DNA of 64,000 nucleotides, from positions 1 through 64,000 of the forward strand of contig NZ_AEEC02000004.1 in assembly GCF_000300975.2 (NCBI RefSeq), in the 5' to 3' direction. The first letter of the stretch is position 1; every line of letters begins with the position of its first letter. Source of the stretch: Herbaspirillum frisingense GSF30 (GTDB lineage: Bacteria; Pseudomonadota; Gammaproteobacteria; Burkholderiales; Burkholderiaceae_D). The position numbers were made by a program, and so were the translations under genes. Below the pieces are notes generated by a model, which worked only from the letters and a program-made list of their open reading frames with translations, was not told where the DNA came from and searched no databases. This document shows positions 37,496-45,985 of this stretch, piece by piece.

Positions 37496-38533
37496 ATGAT
37501 CAAGGTAGGTATCGTTGGCGGAACCGGTTATACCGGCGTCGAATTGCTGCGTATTTTCGCCACTCACCCGCAGGCAAAGGTGCAGGCAGTGACGTCGCGC
37601 AAGGAAGACGGGATGCCCGTGGCCGAGATGTATCCGTCCCTGCGTGGCCGTGTGGATGTGGCGTTTTCTTCACCTGACAAGGCCAAGCTGACCGACTGCG
37701 ACGTCGTCTTCTTCGCCACCCCGCACGGCGTGGCCATGGCCCAGGCACCTGAACTGGTGGCTGCTGGTGTCAAGGTGATCGACCTGGCCGCTGATTTCCG
37801 CATGCAGGACGTGGCTGCCTTCGAGAAATGGTACAAGCTGCCGCACAGCTGCACCGACCTGCTGAAGGAAGCCGCCTACGGCCTGCCTGAACTGAACCGC
37901 GAAGCCATTCGCAAGGCCCGCGTGGTGGGTAATCCGGGTTGCTATCCGACCACCATGCAACTGGGCTTCGCACCGTTGTTGAAGGCCGGTGTGATCGATG
38001 CCTCGCACCTGATCGCCGACTGCAAGTCCGGCGTCTCCGGCGCCGGTCGCAAGGCCGAGCTGAGCCTGCTGTTCTCGGAAGCCTCCGACAACTTCAAGGC
38101 CTACGGCGTGTCCGGTCACCGTCACTCCCCCGAAACCATCGAGCGCCTGTCGCACCTGACCAGCGACAAGGTCGGCCTGCTGTTCACGCCGCATCTGGTA
38201 CCGATGATCCGCGGCATGCATTCCACGCTGTATGCGCGCCTGACCAAGGAAATCGACAACGCCGCCCTGCAGGCGCTGTTCGAGGCTGCCTACAAGGATG
38301 AGCCTTTCGTCGACGTGCTGCCCTTCGGTTCGCATCCCGAAACCCGCACCACGCGCGCTTCCAACATGCTGCGCCTGGCCGTGCACCGTCCGGACGGTGG
38401 TGACACCGTGGTGGTGCTGGTGGTCCAGGACAACCTGGTCAAGGGCGCTTCGGGCCAGGCGGTCCAGTGCATGAACCTGATGTTCGGTCTGGACGAAGCC
38501 ACTGGCCTGCAGCAGGTCCCGGTCCTGCCGTGA
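37496..38533 (+). CDS. argC: N-acetyl-gamma-glutamyl-phosphate reductase
   Basis: This 345-residue enzyme reduces N-acetylglutamyl phosphate to the semialdehyde with NADPH in arginine synthesis. The Rossmann motif [12 protein letters not shown] opens the protein, the catalytic Cys is in GNPGCYPTT and the His in GHRHSPE. The start at 37496 has AAGGAC upstream. A possible -10 (TAAAAT, 37403-37408) lies in the upstream spacer. Confidence 0.95.
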   Translation: MIKVGIVGGTGYTGVELLRIFATHPQAKVQAVTSRKEDGMPVAEMYPSLRGRVDVAFSSPDKAKLTDCDVVFFATPHGVAMAQAPELVAAGVKVIDLAADFRMQDVAAFEKWYKLPHSCTDLLKEAAYGLPELNREAIRKARVVGNPGCYPTTMQLGFAPLLKAGVIDASHLIADCKSGVSGAGRKAELSLLFSEASDNFKAYGVSGHRHSPETIERLSHLTSDKVGLLFTPHLVPMIRGMHSTLYARLTKEIDNAALQALFEAAYKDEPFVDVLPFGSHPETRTTRASNMLRLAVHRPDGGDTVVVLVVQDNLVKGASGQAVQCMNLMFGLDEATGLQQVPVLP

Positions 38534-39261
38534 AGTACCGCCTATGGCGTCAGCGCATGACGATTTCTGCGCCGAAGATGACCATCAAGCGGCACCTGCC
38601 ATGGCCTCTGATGGTCCTGCTGTGGGCAGCGGTGCTGGCCGTGGGTTCGTTGGCGGCGGTTTGGACCTACCAGCTCGGCCGTAACAACCTGCCAGGCTTG
38701 CATGGTGATGCCGGCGAGCAGATCGAGCAGCTTAGCGAGCAGGTCAGGAAACTGACTGCGGAGAACGAGCGCTTGCAATCTGCCTCCAATGCGTCGCAGA
38801 ATGAACTGAAGATTGCGCAGACCGCGCAGGCCACGCTGGCGACCCAGGTGAAGAACCTGGAAGCGGAAAACAACCGCCAGAAGGAAGACCTGGCCTTCTT
38901 CGACAGTCTGTTGCCGACCAATCTGGGCGCACCTGGCATCACGATCCAGCGCTTCAAGGCCGAGCAGGCGGCGCCGACCCAGCTGCGCTACCGCGTACTG
39001 GTGATGCAAGGTGGTGGGGGAACGCAACAGTTTGCAGGAAACCTACAGCTTAGTGTCAATATTGTGCAGGGCGGCAAAAATGCTACACTCAATTTTCCTG
39101 AAGGCAATGCCGCCGACCAGGCGCGCTACCGACTCGCATTCAAGTATTACCAGCGGGTCGAAGGCTTGCTGACTATCCCCGAGGGGGCCACCGTCAAATC
39201 GGTTGCCGTTCGTGTTCTCGACCGCGGCCAGGTTCGTGCCCAGCAGTCGGTAGATCTGTGA
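38530..39261 (+). CDS. DUF6776-like membrane protein with coiled coil
   Basis: This 243-residue protein has one N-terminal membrane segment (about residues 20-42), then a coiled coil (about 55-120, rich in Glu, Gln and Leu) and a C-terminal beta-rich domain, probably periplasmic. Betaproteobacterial homologs of unknown function occur next to argC or bactofilin genes. The GTG at 38530 overlaps the argC stop by two bases; an ATG at 38557 is the alternative. It precedes the bactofilin gene by nine bases. Confidence 0.78.
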   Translation: MKYRLWRQRMTISAPKMTIKRHLPWPLMVLLWAAVLAVGSLAAVWTYQLGRNNLPGLHGDAGEQIEQLSEQVRKLTAENERLQSASNASQNELKIAQTAQATLATQVKNLEAENNRQKEDLAFFDSLLPTNLGAPGITIQRFKAEQAAPTQLRYRVLVMQGGGGTQQFAGNLQLSVNIVQGGKNATLNFPEGNAADQARYRLAFKYYQRVEGLLTIPEGATVKSVAVRVLDRGQVRAQQSVDL

Positions 39262-39270
39262 GGTGATTCC

Positions 39271-39666
39271 ATGTTTACACGCAAAACCAAAAGCACGATC
39301 GACAGCCTGATCGGCATGTCCACCACCATCAAGGGCGATGTGGGTTTCAGGGGCGGCCTGCGCATCGATGGCAATATCAACGGCAACATCAATGCCGAGA
39401 GCGGCGAGCCCAGCGTGCTGGTGATCTCCGAGCATGCCAAGGTGGTCGGCGAGGTACGCGCGGCGCATCTGATCGTCAATGGCGAGATCGTGGGCGACGT
39501 GCATTCCTCCGAACTGCTGGAGCTGCAACCCAAGGCTCGCATTACCGGCAATGTCTTCTACAAGGCGCTGGAGATGCATGGCGGCGCGCTGGTTTCCGGC
39601 AAGCTCAGCCATGACCAGGCAGTGGATACTCCGGTGCTCAAGCTGGCTGCATCGTCGGAAGCATGA
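39271..39666 (+). CDS. bactofilin family cytoskeletal protein
   Basis: This 131-residue protein has the bactofilin beta-helix core (about 15-110) with repeating hydrophobic and Gly residues (IDGNINGNINAESGEPSVLV and similar). Bactofilins form filaments at the membrane and scaffold envelope or polar machinery. GAGGTG lies ahead of the start. It is co-transcribed with the coiled-coil membrane protein gene, which may anchor or position it. Confidence 0.9.
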   Translation: MFTRKTKSTIDSLIGMSTTIKGDVGFRGGLRIDGNINGNINAESGEPSVLVISEHAKVVGEVRAAHLIVNGEIVGDVHSSELLELQPKARITGNVFYKALEMHGGALVSGKLSHDQAVDTPVLKLAASSEA

Positions 39667-39739
39667 AAATCCGCAAGCGCTTATAATGGCTTTATCGATC
39701 TAGTGTATTGATCCGCCTCAAGCCCAGCAGGAGCCCGAA

Positions 39740-40105
39740 ATGAATGCCGTAGCCGAACTGCAACACACCGATATCCCCGCCCCGATCAACTTCAGCGACA
39801 GCGCCGCCGCCAAGGTGGCCCAGCTGATCGAAGAAGAAGGCAATCCCGACCTGAAGCTGCGCGTTTTCGTGCAGGGTGGCGGTTGCTCGGGTTTCCAGTA
39901 CGGTTTCACCTTCGATGAAATCGTCAACGAAGACGACACCACGATGAGCAAGAACGGCGTCCAGCTGTTGATCGATTCGATGAGCTACCAGTATCTGGTC
40001 GGCGCTGAGATCGACTACAAGGACGACCTGGAAGGCGCGCAATTTGTCATCAAGAACCCGAATGCCACGACCACGTGCGGTTGCGGCTCGTCGTTCTCGG
40101 TCTAA
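39740..40105 (+). CDS. erpA: iron-sulfur cluster insertion protein ErpA
   Basis: This 121-residue A-type carrier delivers Fe-S clusters to apoproteins. The three conserved Cys are in place: one in [10 protein letters not shown] and two in the terminal CGCGSSFSV. It lies 73 bp after the bactofilin gene and ends at a strong terminator. Confidence 0.95.
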   Translation: MNAVAELQHTDIPAPINFSDSAAAKVAQLIEEEGNPDLKLRVFVQGGGCSGFQYGFTFDEIVNEDDTTMSKNGVQLLIDSMSYQYLVGAEIDYKDDLEGAQFVIKNPNATTTCGCGSSFSV

Positions 40106-40142
40106 GCGCCGCAAGTTCCCCCGACCGCAGGTCGAGGGGCTC

Positions 40143-40172
40143 AAAAAAAGGACGCCGCGGCGTCCTTTTTTT
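40143..40172 (+). terminator. bidirectional intrinsic terminator
   Basis: A GGACGC stem (40150-40155 and 40160-40165) has a CGCG loop and is flanked by seven A and seven T residues, between the convergent erpA and hemL genes. Confidence 0.94.
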
Positions 40173-40234
40173 CATTGCCTCTTTCGCCAATCGCGCGACG
40201 GGCGATCCGTCTGTCATTGCGCCAGCATCCCGGC

Positions 40235-41518
40235 TCAACCCAGCTCTGCAAACGCCTTGGCGGCCGCAGCGATGGTTTCCTCGATAATGGCATCGCTGTG
40301 TTGTGCCGAGACGAAGCCGGCTTCGAATGCCGAGGGCGCGAAGTAGATGCCGGCGTCCAGCATCTTGTGGAAGAAGCGGTTGAAGCGCTCCTTGTCACCC
40401 TGCATCACCTCGGCATAGCTGGCCGGCACCTTCGCATCGAAGTACAGGCCGAACATGCCGCCCACCGCGTCCGCCGAGAACGTCACGCCGGCCGCGCCGG
40501 CTGCTGCCACCAGGCCGTCAGCGAGCTTGCGGGTCTGGATGGTCAGGTATTTGTAGAAGTCCGGCTGCTGGATGATCTTCAGCGTCGCCATCCCTGCAGC
40601 CACGGTCACCGGATTACCTGACAATGTGCCGGCCTGGTAGACGCCGCCCAGCGGCGCCAGGTGTTTCATCACCTCAGCGCGACCGCCGAAGGCCGCAACC
40701 GGCAAACCACCGCCAATGACCTTGCCCAGCGCGGTCAGGTCGGGAACGATACCGTTCAACTCCTGGGCGCCACCGCGCGCCACGCGGAAGCCCGACATCA
40801 CCTCGTCGAAGATCAGGATGGCACCGTACTGCGTGCACAGGCGGCGCATGGTCTGGAGGAATTCATCGCTGGCACGCACCAGATTCATGTTGCCGGCCAC
40901 CGGCTCCACGATCACGCAGGCGATGTCGTTGCCGGACGCCTTGAAGGCCTCTTCCAACTGGGCCGCGTTGTTGTAGTCCAGCACCAGCGTGTGCTTGGCG
41001 AAATCTTCCGGCACCCCGGCCGAGGTCGGATTGCCAAAGGTCAGCAGGCCGCTGCCAGCCTTTACCAGCAGCGAATCCGCATGGCCGTGGTAGCAGCCTT
41101 CGAACTTGATGATCTTGTCGCGCCCGGTCGCACCGCGGGCCAGGCGCAGCGCGCTCATGGTCGCCTCGGTGCCGGAGGACACCAGGCGGATCTGTTCGAT
41201 GGATGGGACCAGCTTGATGATTTCCTCGGCCATCTCGATTTCGGCCTCGGTGGGTGCACCGAAGGACAGTCCGCGCGCGGCCGCCTGCTGCACTGCCTTG
41301 ACCACTTCCGGATGGGCGTGGCCGACGATGGCCGGTCCCCAGGAGCCGATGTAGTCGATGTAGCGCTTGCATTCGGCGTCCCAGAACCACGGCCCTTCGG
41401 CCCGTTCGATGAAGCGCGGAGTGCCGCCTACCGAGCGGAAGGCGCGTACCGGGGAATTGACGCCGCCCGGCGTGCTTTGTTGGGCGCGGGCGAAGAGCGA
41501 GGCATTGGTCTTGGTCAT
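40235..41518 (-). CDS. hemL: glutamate-1-semialdehyde 2,1-aminomutase
   Basis: This 427-residue PLP enzyme converts glutamate-1-semialdehyde to 5-aminolevulinate in haem synthesis. The N-terminal [26 protein letters not shown], and the PLP Lys in [10 protein letters not shown] identify it. It is followed on the plus side by a ThiD-like gene transcribed in the same direction, 32 bp upstream. Confidence 0.97.
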   Translation of the reverse strand: MTKTNASLFARAQQSTPGGVNSPVRAFRSVGGTPRFIERAEGPWFWDAECKRYIDYIGSWGPAIVGHAHPEVVKAVQQAAARGLSFGAPTEAEIEMAEEIIKLVPSIEQIRLVSSGTEATMSALRLARGATGRDKIIKFEGCYHGHADSLLVKAGSGLLTFGNPTSAGVPEDFAKHTLVLDYNNAAQLEEAFKASGNDIACVIVEPVAGNMNLVRASDEFLQTMRRLCTQYGAILIFDEVMSGFRVARGGAQELNGIVPDLTALGKVIGGGLPVAAFGGRAEVMKHLAPLGGVYQAGTLSGNPVTVAAGMATLKIIQQPDFYKYLTIQTRKLADGLVAAAGAAGVTFSADAVGGMFGLYFDAKVPASYAEVMQGDKERFNRFFHKMLDAGIYFAPSAFEAGFVSAQHSDAIIEETIAAAAKAFAELG

Positions 41519-41550
41519 GAGCGTGCGAAGGATGAAATCCAGGGATCAGT

Positions 41551-42390
41551 TCAGTTGATGGAGGGAGGCGCGTCCGGATCTTCAGATTCGCGCGCCCAGA
41601 AATAACGGTCCGGCATCAGTTTGCCCATGCCGATGCGCTGGGCATTGGCCAGTGCGGCCAGCGTGAATTCCTGCGCCTCGGAGGCCGCCAGTGGCACCTC
41701 CAGGCCATTGGCCAGCATCGCCGTCAGTGCCGCCGACAGGGTCGTGCCGGCGCCGACGAACGACCCCGGCAGGCGCGGCCAGGCGTCCTGGCGCACCAGA
41801 CCGGATTCATCGAAGAGGGAGTTGGCCACCTCTTGCAGATCGGTCTGGGTATTGGTCACCAGCAGGTACTCGCAACCCATCTCGATGATGCGCATGGCGT
41901 CCAGCATCAGGGCATCGCCGGTCACCGGCTCGCGCCAGGTCTCGGCCAGCCGGGTCAGTTCGCCGGCCGATGCGACCATCACGGTAGCTTGCGGGATCAG
42001 CAGTTCGCGGATGGCAATGAGGCGGTCGTCCTCGTCTTCCTGGTTGGCCAGGGCGCTGATGAACGGGTCCAGGATCAGCGGCACGTCGGGATAATCGGAG
42101 ACGATTTCGGCGATCACCGAGATATTCTCGATGCTGCCCAGCGCGCCGACCTTGAAGGCCGCCACGGCCATGTCTTCCAGGATCACGCGAGCCTGGTCGG
42201 CGACCCAGTCGACATCGACCACCTGCACATCTTCGACACGGGCGGTGTCGCCGATCAGCAAGGCCGTCACGACGGACAAACCGTGGCAACCCATGGCGGC
42301 GTAGGTGGCGAGATCCGCCTGGACGCCGGTGGCGCCGACCGGATCGGCGGCGCCGAAGCTCAGGATGAGGGGGGGAGTTTGGTTTTGCAC
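41551..42390 (-). CDS. ThiD-like hydroxymethylpyrimidine kinase family protein
   Basis: This 279-residue ribokinase-fold protein aligns with ThiD, which phosphorylates hydroxymethylpyrimidine (phosphate) in thiamine synthesis. Several usual motifs differ. The N-terminal block reads FGAADPVGATGVQAD in place of a Gly-rich SGGAGIQAD type. The active-site loop reads GAGTTLSAAL where ThiD, as I recall, has GTGCTLS with the catalytic Cys. KVGALG matches the usual KVGML. The protein may be a diverged kinase with changed activity. It is in an operon with hemL. Confidence 0.75.
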   Translation of the reverse strand: MQNQTPPLILSFGAADPVGATGVQADLATYAAMGCHGLSVVTALLIGDTARVEDVQVVDVDWVADQARVILEDMAVAAFKVGALGSIENISVIAEIVSDYPDVPLILDPFISALANQEDEDDRLIAIRELLIPQATVMVASAGELTRLAETWREPVTGDALMLDAMRIIEMGCEYLLVTNTQTDLQEVANSLFDESGLVRQDAWPRLPGSFVGAGTTLSAALTAMLANGLEVPLAASEAQEFTLAALANAQRIGMGKLMPDRYFWARESEDPDAPPSIN

Positions 42391-42452
42391 GTCGAGTAGA
42401 TTAAGATAGCTGACTTAGCATTTTACTTGATTGATTTTAGGGATAGTCAGCC

Positions 42453-42641
42453 GTGACGAATAGCAGCCAAACCGAATTCAAAACCTGGATGTGCCTGATC
42501 TGTGGTTGGATCTACGACGAAGAAGCAGGCCTGCCGGAAGAAGGCATCGCCCCCGGCACCCGCTGGGACGATGTGCCCATCAACTGGACCTGCCCGGAAT
42601 GCGGCGCCCGCAAGGAAGATTTCGAGATGGTCGCAATCTGA
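42453..42641 (+). CDS. rubredoxin
   Basis: This 62-residue protein holds one iron in two Cys pairs, CLICGW and CPECGA, with GIAPGTRWDDVP between. It is a small cytoplasmic electron carrier. The start is a GTG at 42453 with AGGG upstream. It is divergent from the ThiD-like gene and has a terminator downstream. Confidence 0.95.
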   Translation: MTNSSQTEFKTWMCLICGWIYDEEAGLPEEGIAPGTRWDDVPINWTCPECGARKEDFEMVAI

Positions 42642-42727
42642 TTGAAGCACGTGGCCGCACCTGGCGGCGCCGAGCTGCACCCATCCGCCTTTGATGCCCC
42701 GGATAGCCGGATAGTATGTCCTCCAGA

Positions 42728-42770
42728 GCGTCCCCGCCTATTGCGGGGACGCCTCCTCCCCACTTTTTCT
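42728..42770 (+). terminator. terminator of the rubredoxin gene
   Basis: A perfect 10-bp stem (42728-42737 with 42743-42752) has a 5-base loop, and a T-rich run follows about 12 bases later. Confidence 0.7.
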
Positions 42771-42783
42771 TGCCATGCGGGAT

Positions 42784-42797
42784 TTGATATAGGTCAA
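42784..42797. promoter_or_regulatory. FNR/Anr-like binding box
   Basis: TTGAT-ATAG-GTCAA differs from the FNR consensus TTGAT-N4-ATCAA at one base. It lies 288 bp upstream of the pilI-like start and 143 bp after rubredoxin. No good -10 element is found at the class II distance, so function is uncertain. Confidence 0.35.
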
Positions 42798-43084
42798 ATT
42801 CCCTATCCGTGGCTTTTTTCCATCACTTTGTTGTGCTGTCTGGTCGAATAAGTTTGCTGCATGGAAATTCTTCGGGATTTTCTAGGTAAAATCGAGCCCT
42901 GTACCAGCACTGTCCCGCTTACCGGATGATGGGCGCCCAGACGCCCGCGCCGTTTGCACCAGGCACTCCCCAGAAAGGCTTGCACCTTGGGCCAGCCGCC
43001 AACGGCGGTCGGCTCAGGCCATCCGGTGGCATCGGCACGCATCCGATGCACGGTGCATTTCTCTTATCGCTCCGAGAGGCTGGT

Positions 43085-43669
43085 ATGCCACACACCAAGG
43101 ATTTCGTCATCGACGCCCAACACGCGTGTCCGCCGCAGGATCGGTGGGGTCGCGAGGGACTGGAGCAGTTCCAGGCCTCGCTGCTGTCCCGCATGGCCGC
43201 CTCCAACCACGAAAGTCTGCATACGCGGCGACTGGCGGTGGCCATGGAGGGCCAGCGCTGCCTGGTGCCGCTGACCCAGGCCGGTGAAATCGTCCCCCTG
43301 GTCGGGCATGCCATCACCCCGGTGCCGGCGACACGGCCCTGGTTTCGCGGTCTGCTCAACATTCGCGGCAACCTGATCGGTCTGGCCGACCTGATGGGGT
43401 TGGCAGGAGCGCCGTTACAGCTGGTCGGCACAGCCAGTCATGCCTTGTTACTGGCTCCGGGGGTGGCGCCACAGTGCGGCTTGCTGGTATCGGCCGTCCT
43501 GGGGCTGAGAGACATATCAGAAATGGTGAGAATCTCGAAAAATGACGATGAAGGAATTCGTATTCTTGGTGCAAACCAACGTTATAAAGACAGCAGCGGC
43601 CAACAATGGGACGAGCTGGACCTGGTGCAAATGAGTCAGGACAGCAGTTTCCTGGAGGTAGGGCGGTAG
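43085..43669 (+). CDS. pilI: CheW-like chemosensory adaptor (PilI-like)
   Basis: This 194-residue protein is a single CheW domain (about 50-190; blocks LAVAMEGQRCLVPLTQAGEIVP, RPWFRGLLNIRGNLIGLADL and LGLRDISEM). It couples the PilJ-like receptor to the ChpA-like kinase in the type IV pilus chemosensory system. The start at 43085 has GAGAGG upstream. It is followed 96 bp later by the receptor gene. Confidence 0.85.
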   Translation: MPHTKDFVIDAQHACPPQDRWGREGLEQFQASLLSRMAASNHESLHTRRLAVAMEGQRCLVPLTQAGEIVPLVGHAITPVPATRPWFRGLLNIRGNLIGLADLMGLAGAPLQLVGTASHALLLAPGVAPQCGLLVSAVLGLRDISEMVRISKNDDEGIRILGANQRYKDSSGQQWDELDLVQMSQDSSFLEVGR

Positions 43670-43765
43670 ACCGCCCTCCTGAGAAGACCGTGGGCCGGCC
43701 ACGCCGGCCTTCAATTACCACCGCATCATCACAAGACCCACACAATAGGGGTAGGAACACCGGTC

Positions 43766-45970
43766 ATGGAACCGACCTTGCCGTATCTGTCGAATAAAGC
43801 CGCGCCGGTTGCGATCGCGTCCGAAACCGCAAGCCGGGCCGATCCGGGCATCCCCGTCGGCACAGCAGCTGTCGGCCTTCGCCTGCCTTATCTGCACCGC
43901 TATACCCTGCGCACGCAGACGCGCATGTTGCTGGGCGTGCTGGCCTTGTCGCTGACAGCCTTATTTCTGTTCATGTGGCTGGGCGCGCGACTGTACGTGC
44001 TGGCTACCCTGCAGACCAACCTGGCCTCCGACCTGGTGATGCATTCCCAGCGCATCGGCAAGGCCGTCCCCAACGCCATCCAGGGCAATCCGCAGGCCTT
44101 CATCCAGTTGGCCCAGAGCCGCGCCGAATTCAATCGTGATCTGCTGCTGCTGAGCAGCGGCGGCAGCTTCCAGGGCCAGACCATCGGCCTGCCCGAGGCC
44201 CGCATGAAGCCTGCACTGGAAAACGTGGCGCGCATGTGGCGACGTACCGATCAGGCCGCCGATACCATCCTGGGTATGGAAAAGGAGCTCACCGGATTCG
44301 GTACCACCCTCAAGCACCTCAATCAGCTGCTTCCGGTGATGCTGGACCTGAGCGAGCAGATCGCCATGCTGCAATCGGAAGGACGGCCTACCACCCGCGA
44401 GATGAATGCCGCCAGCCAGTTGGTCATGCTGACGCTGCGCCTGGGTCGCAGTTCCAATGAATTCCTCACCTCCGACGGCGTCAATCCTGAAACCGCCTTC
44501 ATGCTGGGCAAGGACATCACGGCCTTTGGCGATCTTTTGAAGAGTCTGCTGGAAGGCAGCGAAATGCTGCGCCTGCGGCCGGCCACCGACCCCGACCTGC
44601 GCGAGAAGCTGCAGGAACTGGCCAGGGTATTTGCCGACTACCAGCCGGAGATCGCCGGCATCCTCGGCAACCTGCAGAATTTCATCGCTGCCAAGCGTTC
44701 CGAGCAACTGGTCTTCGTCGAGAACGAGACCCTCAAGCGCCACCTCACCGAGCTGCAGGATGCCTACCGCAACGCCTTGAAGGCGAGGTCCTGGACCTTC
44801 TGGGCGATCCTGGCGGCGATGATCGCTGCCTTGCTCAGCGCCGTGGGCATCGCCCTGGTACAGCTGCAGAGCAGCCGCAACAATGCCGCCGCCGCCGAGG
44901 CCCGGCGCCAGGAAGCCGAGTTGCAGCGCCAGCTGGCCCAGCAGGAGGAAGAAAAGGCGATGCGCGCCAACCACCTGACCCAGGCCGCCATCCTGCGCCT
45001 GATGACCGAACTGCAAAAGGTCGCCGACGGCGACCTGACGGTACACACCACCGTCTCCGACGACGTCACCGGCGCCATCGCCGACTCCGTCAACTACACC
45101 GTGGAAGCCCTGCGTGGCCTGGTGGAACAGGTCACCCAGATGGCGGCCAAGGTGGCGCTCAGTTCCGAGCAGGTGCGTGGCACCACGACCGAACTGGGCG
45201 AGGCCGCCCGCGCCCAGGCGCGTCGTATCCAGCGCATTGCCCATGCCATGCTGGAGATGTCCAGGCAGATTGCCGGCATCTCGCTGTCGGCCGATGAATC
45301 GGCCGATGTGGCCCGGCATGCGGTGGTGGTGGCCGAGCGCGGTGCGCGCGCGGTGGAAGACGCGGTCAAGGCCATGGATGGCATCCGCGAGCAGATCAGC
45401 GAGACCTCCGACCGCATCGCCCGTCTGGGTGCCTCTTCCCAGATGATCGGTGAAATCACCGATTTGATTTCCGACATCACCGAGCGCACCAATGTGTTGG
45501 CGCTGAATGCTGCCATCCAGGCGGCTTCGGCCGGCGAAGCCGGGCGCGGCTTCTCGGTGGTGGCCGAAGAGGTGCAACATCTGGCCGAACGTTCCAGCGC
45601 CGCCACGCGCGAGATCGGCTCGCTGGTGCGCATGATCCAGGCCGATACCCGCGACGTGGTGGTGGCCATGGAAAAATCCACCACCGGCGTCACCGAAGGT
45701 GCGGTGCTGTCCGACGCTGCCGGCAGCGCCCTGGCCGACATCCGCAGCGTTTCCAAGAAGCTGGCGGACCTGATCCAGGGCATGGCCGCGGCCACCCGGG
45801 AGCAGGCGGTCTCGGCCAATGGCGTGGCCCAGCAGATCCAGGGCATCCTGACCGAGAACGACGTCATCGAACAAAGCCGCGAACAGGTTTCCACCCTGTA
45901 CGAAGAATTGTGGGACGCCGCCCGCAAGCTGGAAAACTCGGTCTCGCGCTTCCGCGTGACCGTCTCCTGA
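43766..45970 (+). CDS. pilJ: PilJ-like methyl-accepting chemotaxis protein
   Basis: This 734-residue receptor has a short cytoplasmic start, a membrane segment at about 53-77, a periplasmic helical region (about 78-340), a second membrane segment at about 342-365, a HAMP-like linker and a cytoplasmic signalling coiled coil. The conserved hairpin tip reads [20 protein letters not shown] near residue 575. In the type IV pilus system PilJ senses surface or pilus signals and controls the kinase. It is 15 bp ahead of the kinase gene. Confidence 0.9.
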   Translation: MEPTLPYLSNKAAPVAIASETASRADPGIPVGTAAVGLRLPYLHRYTLRTQTRMLLGVLALSLTALFLFMWLGARLYVLATLQTNLASDLVMHSQRIGKAVPNAIQGNPQAFIQLAQSRAEFNRDLLLLSSGGSFQGQTIGLPEARMKPALENVARMWRRTDQAADTILGMEKELTGFGTTLKHLNQLLPVMLDLSEQIAMLQSEGRPTTREMNAASQLVMLTLRLGRSSNEFLTSDGVNPETAFMLGKDITAFGDLLKSLLEGSEMLRLRPATDPDLREKLQELARVFADYQPEIAGILGNLQNFIAAKRSEQLVFVENETLKRHLTELQDAYRNALKARSWTFWAILAAMIAALLSAVGIALVQLQSSRNNAAAAEARRQEAELQRQLAQQEEEKAMRANHLTQAAILRLMTELQKVADGDLTVHTTVSDDVTGAIADSVNYTVEALRGLVEQVTQMAAKVALSSEQVRGTTTELGEAARAQARRIQRIAHAMLEMSRQIAGISLSADESADVARHAVVVAERGARAVEDAVKAMDGIREQISETSDRIARLGASSQMIGEITDLISDITERTNVLALNAAIQAASAGEAGRGFSVVAEEVQHLAERSSAATREIGSLVRMIQADTRDVVVAMEKSTTGVTEGAVLSDAAGSALADIRSVSKKLADLIQGMAAATREQAVSANGVAQQIQGILTENDVIEQSREQVSTLYEELWDAARKLENSVSRFRVTVS

Positions 45971-45985
45971 GCGGGCAGGGCGCTC

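Larger units (their letters stand above)
42642..43084 (+). other. spacer between rubredoxin and pilI-like gene
   Basis: This 443-bp stretch has no convincing gene. It holds the rubredoxin terminator (42728-42768), an FNR-like box (42784-42797) and a possible -10 element, TAAAAT (42887-42892). In related genomes the two response regulator genes pilG and pilH usually sit here; no receiver-domain sequence is visible in any frame. Confidence 0.65.
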
